From NCBI GenBank assembly GCA_025055465.1, contig JANWXA010000008.1:278-18573 (forward strand): a DNA stretch of 18,296 nucleotides, given 5' to 3'. Below are positions 13,885-18,296 of this stretch, piece after piece. Position 1 is the stretch's first letter. Every line of letters starts with the position of its first letter. This DNA is from Candidatus Kapaibacterium sp. GTDB taxonomy: Bacteria; Bacteroidota; Ignavibacteria; Kapaibacteriales; HRBIN21. The notes under the pieces were generated by a model. It did no database searches. It had not been told where the DNA came from and saw only the letters and a list, made by a program, of their open reading frames with translations. The position numbers and the translations under genes were made by a program.

Positions 13885-16377
13885 TTAGACGCCCTCTTCC
13901 TGGACTTCCTCACTGGCAACGCTTGCTTGTTGGGAAGTGTCCACGAAGGCTAAGCGGTTAAGTTTCCTGTCGAGGCGAACACGGACTCGGGCTCCATCCT
14001 TGAGGATGCCTTTGAGAATTTCTTCCGCCAGGGGATCCTCCAGATAACGCTGAAGGGCACGGCGTAGCGGACGAGCACCAAATTTTTCGTCGAAGCCTTT
14101 GTCAATCAAAAATTCGCGGGCAGATTTTGCCAGCTCCAGTGTAATGTGTTGGACTTCCAGCCGCTTGAGCAGGCGTTGTAATTGGATGTCAATAATGCGG
14201 GAGATATGTTCGCGCTTGAGAGGACGGAAAATGATGTATTCATCTACGCGGTTCAGGAATTCTGGGTTGAAGAGGCGGCGTACGGCTTCCTCGATCGTGC
14301 TCCGCAGCGTCTCGTAGTCGTCGGCGTCGGGATGGGCAGAGAAACCAATTCTGCCACCGGCTTTAATGTCGCGCGTGCCTACGTTGCTGGTCATAATAAT
14401 GATCGTGTTTTTGAAGTCCACGCGGCGTCCGAGACCGTCGGTGAGGATGCCGTCGTCGAGCACTTGGAGCAGGATGTTGAAAACATCGGGGTGTGCTTTT
14501 TCGATTTCGTCCAGCAAAATAATACTGTAAGGCTTACGGCGCACTTTTTCGGTGAGTTGTCCACCCTCTTCGTAGCCGACATAGCCTGGTGGAGCCCCGA
14601 TGAGGCGAGAGACAGAGTGTTTTTCCATGTACTCACTCATGTCAATCCGAATCAGGGCATCTTCGGTGTCGAAGAGGCATCGGGCAAGCGCTTTGGCAAG
14701 TTCGGTTTTACCCACGCCAGTGGGACCGAGGAACATGAAAGAGCCGATTGGGCGATTGGGGTCTTTTAGGCCAGCTCGTGCCCGGCGGATTGCCCGTACC
14801 AGGTGTTCTATAGCTTCATCCTGTCCGACTACATGCCGCTTTAGAGCTTCTTCTAAATTCAGCAGCTTCTGCTGCTCGCTTTCGGCAACTTTATTGACCG
14901 GGATACCAGTCATCATGGCGACGACTTCGGCGACATCTTCTTCAGTGACAGGATGAACTGTCTCTGTGGAGCGAAGCTCCCATTCCTCTTTGAGAGCTTC
15001 CAGCTCAGCTTGGAGCTTTTTCTCCAGATCGCGCAGGCGGGCAGCTTCTTCGAAGTTCTGAGTGCGAACGACTTGGTTCTTCTGCTGTCGGACTTGCTCG
15101 ATCCGTTCTTCTAATTCACAGATTTCTTTGGGGACGGTAAGGTGTGCCAGATGGACGCGTGCGCCCGCTTCATCCAGAACATCTATGGCTTTGTCGGGCA
15201 GATAGCGATCGGTGATATAGCGCTGCGCCAGGCGAACGCAGGCGCGAATGGCTTCGTCAGTGTATAAAACACCGTGGTGGGCTTCATAGCGATCCTTGAT
15301 GCTCATTAGGATATGGAGAGTCTCCTCCGGTGACGGTGGATCTATGAGAATTTTCTGGAAGCGGCGCTCCAGAGCACCATCTTTTTCGATGTATTGGCGG
15401 TATTCGTCCAAGGTGGTGGCGCCAATGCACTGAATCTCCCCGCGTGCCAGCGCAGGCTTAAACATGTTGGAGGCATCCAGCGAACCGGAGGCACCGCCAG
15501 CGCCGACAATCGTATGGAGTTCATCGATGAACAGAATAACCTCGCGAGCTTTTTCCAATTCGTTCAGGATTGCTTTGACTCGTTCCTCGAACTGTCCGCG
15601 GTACTTCGTCCCAGCTACAAGGGCTGTCAGGTCGAGGGTGACGATGCGCTTGTCCAGAAGCACGCGCGGGACTTTCCGTTCCACAATGCGGAGCGCCAAC
15701 CCCTCGACGATTGCGGTCTTCCCGACACCAGGTTCCCCAATGAGCACGGGGTTATTTTTCTTGCGTCGTGAAAGGACCTGTGCAACGCGCTCTATTTCTC
15801 GCTCCCTTCCAATGACAGGGTCAAGTTTGCCCTCCATTGCCAGCTTGGTTAGGTCCCGCCCGAAGTTATCCAGTACTGGTGTCTTGACGCGCTCGGTTGT
15901 ACGGGTGCGACCAACCCGCTCCTGTCGAGATGGGCTCGGACGCCCACTGAGAATGTTCTGCAACTCCTGTCGTGCCGCGTCGTAATTGACGCTGAAGTGT
16001 GCTAAAATCTGCGCGGCGATGGTGTCGCCTTCGCGCAGTAAGGCCAGCAATAGGTGTTCAGTGCCAATGAGGTCAGACTTGAGAGAGCGTGCTTCCAGAT
16101 AGCTCAACTTCAACACACGTTCAGCCTGCTTGGTCAATGGGATGTTGCCGATGGTGAGCGTCCCACCGTAGGTGCGGACATTGTCCTCGATAGCACGCTG
16201 TAGGCGGAGTAGGTCCACACCTAAGTTTCGCAAGATGCGGATGGCCATTCCGCCCCCTTCGCGCAAGATTGCCAACAGCAGATGCTCTGTGCCAATGTAG
16301 TCGTGTCCTAACCGCAGCGCCTCTTCCCGGCTGAGCCGAACAACTTCTTGCATCCGCTGCGAGAAATTTCCTTCCAT
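13885..16377 (-). CDS. clpC: ATP-dependent Clp protease ATP-binding subunit ClpC
   Basis: This 830-residue Hsp100 unfoldase feeds substrates to ClpP. It has two Clp N repeats (about 5-60 and 80-140). AAA1 carries Walker A GEPGVGKT (214-221), Walker B ILFIDE (281-286) and pore loop GTKYRGQFE (257-264). The short middle domain has a UVR-like NFEEAARLRD (441-450), which marks ClpC rather than ClpB (long M domain) or ClpA (none). AAA2 carries GPTGVGKT (551-558), Walker B with D623-E624, and pore loop GYVGYEE (598-604). The ClpP-docking IGF tripeptide sits at 677-679. Length and all nucleotide-binding motifs are normal. No mcsA, mcsB or ctsR lies next to it, unlike in Firmicutes. It is transcribed away from the heptose genes and towards rlmN. 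Confidence 0.97.
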   Translation of the reverse strand: MEGNFSQRMQEVVRLSREEALRLGHDYIGTEHLLLAILREGGGMAIRILRNLGVDLLRLQRAIEDNVRTYGGTLTIGNIPLTKQAERVLKLSYLEARSLKSDLIGTEHLLLALLREGDTIAAQILAHFSVNYDAARQELQNILSGRPSPSRQERVGRTRTTERVKTPVLDNFGRDLTKLAMEGKLDPVIGREREIERVAQVLSRRKKNNPVLIGEPGVGKTAIVEGLALRIVERKVPRVLLDKRIVTLDLTALVAGTKYRGQFEERVKAILNELEKAREVILFIDELHTIVGAGGASGSLDASNMFKPALARGEIQCIGATTLDEYRQYIEKDGALERRFQKILIDPPSPEETLHILMSIKDRYEAHHGVLYTDEAIRACVRLAQRYITDRYLPDKAIDVLDEAGARVHLAHLTVPKEICELEERIEQVRQQKNQVVRTQNFEEAARLRDLEKKLQAELEALKEEWELRSTETVHPVTEEDVAEVVAMMTGIPVNKVAESEQQKLLNLEEALKRHVVGQDEAIEHLVRAIRRARAGLKDPNRPIGSFMFLGPTGVGKTELAKALARCLFDTEDALIRIDMSEYMEKHSVSRLIGAPPGYVGYEEGGQLTEKVRRKPYSIILLDEIEKAHPDVFNILLQVLDDGILTDGLGRRVDFKNTIIIMTSNVGTRDIKAGGRIGFSAHPDADDYETLRSTIEEAVRRLFNPEFLNRVDEYIIFRPLKREHISRIIDIQLQRLLKRLEVQHITLELAKSAREFLIDKGFDEKFGARPLRRALQRYLEDPLAEEILKGILKDGARVRVRLDRKLNRLAFVDTSQQASVASEEVQEEGV

Positions 16378-16552
16378 TGTCGGTGTCCTGTGATGTCGGG
16401 GCTAATACAAGTAAGATAGACCATGTGTTGGGACGCAGCACGAACAGGCTTTATTGCAGCATCGCCGGCCGCGGTGTTTGGCATGGTCGCTGTAGTTTTG
16501 TACTTGTTGTTCGCCTTTTTGTTTCGGCATTTTTGTGTTAGGATTGAGAAGC
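16378..16552. promoter_or_regulatory. Divergent promoter region between clpC and hldA, with a possible short leader ORF
   Basis: These 175 bases must hold the promoters for clpC (leftward) and the heptose pair (rightward). On the plus strand TAGTTTTG at 16493-16500 fits the Bacteroidetes -7 consensus TAnnTTTG, but no TTTG sits at the expected distance upstream, so the match is weak. On the minus strand a 42-codon frame (16530 to 16402) ends 24 bases before clpC and encodes a cysteine-rich peptide. The region is more AT-rich than its flanks, as expected for promoter DNA. No HrcA (CIRCE) or CtsR-like operator was recognised. Confidence 0.4.
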
Positions 16553-17545
16553 ATGTGCAGTTTGACGGTGGAACGTGCTCGGGAACTTCTGGAAAGGTGC
16601 CGTGGGCGGTGCATTGCCGTTGTAGGGGACGTCATGGTAGACCGCTACTTCTGGGGCAGTGTGACCAGAATCTCTCCGGAGGCACCGGTTCCGGTCGTGG
16701 ACTTTGAGGTAGAGGAAGTGCGGTTGGGTGGGGCTGCAAATGTTGCACACAATCTTCATTCGTTAGGTCTCAAGCCGCTGCTTGTTGGGGTTATCGGTCA
16801 GGATGTGGCCGGTGATACACTTCTGGAACTGGCACGGGGATTAGGGTTTGAGACGGAAGCCCTTTTCCGCGATCCTGCTCGTCCAACAACGGAGAAAATC
16901 CGCATTCTAGGAAATCGGCAGCATCTGGTGCGCCTGGATCGGGAGGTGCGGACGCCGGTGGATGGCAATGTCGTTACCCATGTGCTCCATCTGCTGGAAA
17001 AAGTTCCGGATATAGAGGCGCTCATTTTCCAAGATTACAACAAGGGGATGCTAACCCCAGAGCTAATTCGTGCAGTCATTGAACTCATGAGCTGCCGGGG
17101 TGTTCCGGTACTTGCCGATCCGAAGCGGGATAATTTTTTTGCCTATGTGGGGGTTACGCTGTTCAAGCCCAATCGTCGGGAAGCTGCACAGGCATTGCAG
17201 AGGGGGCTACGCTCGGTGGAAGATGTGCGCTGGGCCGCTTGCCAATTGCAGGAACGTCTTCGCTGTCGGGCGGTGTTGTTGACTTTGGGTGAAGAAGGTA
17301 TGTTCCTACGGGAAGGCGATGGCCGCGAGAGCTTGATCCCTGCCCGGGCACACCACGTTGCCGATGTGTCCGGTGCAGGGGATACTGTGATTGCGACAGT
17401 TGCTGCTGCACTGGTTGCTGGCGCAACGTTTCAGGAAGCAGCGTTGCTGTCTAATTTCGCTGCTGGCGTTGTCTGTGCTGAGCCTGGGGTTGTCCCAATA
17501 GATCCTCAGGCTCTGCTGGGGGCCCTTTCCTACGCAGAGTGCTGA
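16553..17545 (+). CDS. hldA: D-glycero-beta-D-manno-heptose-7-phosphate kinase (HldA / RfaE domain I)
   Basis: This PfkB/ribokinase-family enzyme phosphorylates heptose 7-phosphate at C1, an early step to ADP-heptose for the LPS inner core. From the ATG at 16553 it has 330 residues. Family hallmarks are VGDVMVDRYFWG near the N-terminus, EAPVPVVDFE, then RLGGAANVAHNL (substrate binding), and the C-terminal ATP/anion-hole motif DVSGAGDTV with catalytic D277 (D283 if counted from the upstream GTG). The DYNKGMLTPEL and ADPKRDN segments are typical of RfaE domain I. An in-frame GTG lies at 16535, but AGGA at 16540-16543 better fits the ATG at 16553. The gene is followed after one base by the adenylyltransferase gene; in E. 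coli the two are fused as HldE. It is divergent from clpC. Confidence 0.93.
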   Translation: MCSLTVERARELLERCRGRCIAVVGDVMVDRYFWGSVTRISPEAPVPVVDFEVEEVRLGGAANVAHNLHSLGLKPLLVGVIGQDVAGDTLLELARGLGFETEALFRDPARPTTEKIRILGNRQHLVRLDREVRTPVDGNVVTHVLHLLEKVPDIEALIFQDYNKGMLTPELIRAVIELMSCRGVPVLADPKRDNFFAYVGVTLFKPNRREAAQALQRGLRSVEDVRWAACQLQERLRCRAVLLTLGEEGMFLREGDGRESLIPARAHHVADVSGAGDTVIATVAAALVAGATFQEAALLSNFAAGVVCAEPGVVPIDPQALLGALSYAEC

Positions 17546-17546
17546 G

Positions 17547-18023
17547 ATGGTGCTGGAGCGTCGACTCCTTGCCGAAGTATGCCGCCAACTGCGAGTCCAT
17601 GGTAAGCGGATAGTCTTTACTAATGGGTGCTTTGACCTGCTCCATTTGGGACATGTTCGATATCTGGAGAGTGCGCGCCAGCTTGGGGACATTTTGGTTG
17701 TTGGCGTGAATACAGACACCTCGGTCCGACACCTCAAAGGCATGCTGCGTCCGCTCCGCCCTGAAGGCGAGCGCGCTGCCCTGGTTGCAGCCCTCAAACC
17801 CGTTGACTTTGTCACCCTCTTCGAAGAAGAAACGCCCGAGTCTCTCATTGCCGAGCTACGGCCGGATGTGCTGGTCAAGGGGGGCGACTATGCCCGTGAA
17901 CACATTGCCGGTGCCGACTTGGTAGAGTCCTGGGGAGGGACGGTGGTTATTGTGCCGTACGTAAAAGGCTACTCTACCACTGCTGTTGTGGAAGATATTC
18001 TGCGCCGGTATTGTTCGCCCTGA
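17547..18023 (+). CDS. hldC: D-glycero-beta-D-manno-heptose 1-phosphate adenylyltransferase (HldC / RfaE domain II)
   Basis: This 158-residue cytidylyltransferase-like enzyme uses ATP to turn heptose 1-phosphate into ADP-heptose, after a phosphatase (GmhB) acts on the kinase product. The nucleotide-binding HxGH motif is HLGH (33-36) in FTNGCFDLLHLGH. Other family segments are VGVNTDTSV, RPLRPEGERA, PDVLVKGGDY and GYSTT near the C-terminus. Length and order equal RfaE domain II. The start lies one base after the hldA stop (TGAgATG), so translation is probably coupled. The remaining steps (GmhA, GmhB, HldD) are not in this window. It stops 10 bases before a convergent partial gene. Confidence 0.95.
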   Translation: MVLERRLLAEVCRQLRVHGKRIVFTNGCFDLLHLGHVRYLESARQLGDILVVGVNTDTSVRHLKGMLRPLRPEGERAALVAALKPVDFVTLFEEETPESLIAELRPDVLVKGGDYAREHIAGADLVESWGGTVVIVPYVKGYSTTAVVEDILRRYCSP

Positions 18024-18033
18024 ATCGTTTGCC

Positions 18034-18296
18034 TCAGCGGCGATGGGAGGGGAGAAACCATTGTTCGCTGATGCTGAGCGTGAAAGTAAAGCGTCCAAAC
18101 CACTCCCGGAGGAGCTGAGGGGCTCGTTTGCCTCGGACACCTGTCTGGCAGGCGATCTCTAAGAGAGCTGCTGTTCCCAAGGGAAGGCCCAGTCCAGAGG
18201 CGAAGGCATACTCACTAATAAGGTGTCCATGGACTCGGTAGTAGAGCTGCTGCCAGCTTGCTCCGGCGGAGACCCCAATTTGCTGCCAGTACGAGC
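18034..18296 (-). CDS. C-terminal part of a probable outer-membrane beta-barrel protein (partial)
   Basis: Reading leftward from the window edge, an open frame gives 86 residues and a TGA at 18034-18036; its start lies beyond the window. The segment reads as alternating amphipathic strands (ASWQQLYYRVHG, EYAFASGLGLPLG, TAALLEIACQTGVRGKRAPQ, FTFTLSISEQWF), and ends in a short basic tail. The order GLGLPL, strand, RGKRA, LLREWFGRFTFTLSIS, W-F resembles the C-terminal barrel strands of FCB outer-membrane proteins, including FadL-like transporters. The exact family cannot be fixed from this fragment. It converges on hldC with a 10-base gap. Codon phase and strand pattern make a real gene likely. 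Confidence 0.65.
   Translation of the reverse strand, partial: SYWQQIGVSAGASWQQLYYRVHGHLISEYAFASGLGLPLGTAALLEIACQTGVRGKRAPQLLREWFGRFTFTLSISEQWFLPSHRR

Noticed and set aside
14182..14769. 195-codon open frame on the plus strand inside clpC
   Set aside because: It lies wholly antisense to well-conserved ClpC AAA2 coding sequence, shows no family features and has no ribosome binding site; it is a shadow of biased codon use.
16477..16500. Bacteroidetes-type promoter TTTG plus TAGTTTTG before hldA
   Set aside because: The spacing between the two boxes is about 12 bases, not the usual 19-21, so only the -7-like box is noted and it is not called as a promoter.
16423..16707. Plus-strand frame with a hydrophobic stretch overlapping the start of hldA
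   Set aside because: The hydrophobic run (VAVVLYLLFAFLF) comes from T-rich promoter DNA, and the rest is out of frame with the conserved kinase; no ribosome binding site is visible.
1..18296. CRISPR array expected near cas4
   Set aside because: No regularly spaced direct repeats of 20-40 bases were seen on either strand; the only repeat near cas4 is the short G-rich pair.

Overview
The window reads as chromosomal DNA from a Gram-negative bacterium, most likely of the Bacteroidetes/Chlorobi (FCB) assemblage, perhaps a Chlorobi, Ignavibacteria or Kapabacteria relative. The clues are a TonB-receptor-like outer-membrane protein with an N-terminal carboxypeptidase-regulatory-like domain, a secreted protein of a type common in Bacteroidetes and often labelled 'asparagine synthetase B', separate genes for the two halves of the heptose kinase/adenylyltransferase, and a second outer-membrane-type C-terminus at the right edge. 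Base composition looks moderately GC-rich throughout. Several genes have recognisable Shine-Dalgarno sequences. The lineage assignment is inference; no rRNA or other taxonomic marker is present.

Layout. The left edge (1-18) holds only the last codons of an upstream gene whose end resembles the end of the next gene, the large outer-membrane receptor (76-2964, +). A stand-alone cas4 follows (3064-3594, +), preceded by a G-rich imperfect repeat. A minus-strand operon converges on it (6171 to 3646): a PaaF-like enoyl-CoA hydratase, a PaaG-like isomerase and a Cof-type HAD hydrolase. Divergent from that operon is a secreted protein of unresolved function (6255-7541, +), whose stop codon overlaps that of the bifunctional (p)ppGpp enzyme Rel (9769 to 7538, -).

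Divergent from rel is a plus-strand set: a small unknown protein, a coiled-coil protein with a C-terminal membrane anchor, and a DegQ/HtrA-type periplasmic protease (9833-12542). A minus-strand pair follows: clpC (16377 to 13885), then rlmN (13836 to 12718). Divergent from clpC is the ADP-heptose pair, HldA-type kinase and HldC-type adenylyltransferase (16553-18023, +). The right edge (18034-18296, -) holds the C-terminal 86 residues of a probable outer-membrane protein.

Taken together, the window has an envelope theme (receptor, HtrA protease, LPS heptose synthesis, outer-membrane proteins), a stress and housekeeping theme (Rel, ClpC, RlmN), an acyl-CoA module and one orphan CRISPR-type nuclease. 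No CRISPR array, tRNA, rRNA, insertion sequence or phage gene was seen. No gap between genes exceeds 300 bases; the largest are 12543-12717 and 16378-16552. I found no clearly undescribed system. The best leads are the solo Cas4, the secreted GATase-like protein, the two unknown genes beside the HtrA protease, and two short ORFs near degQ and clpC.
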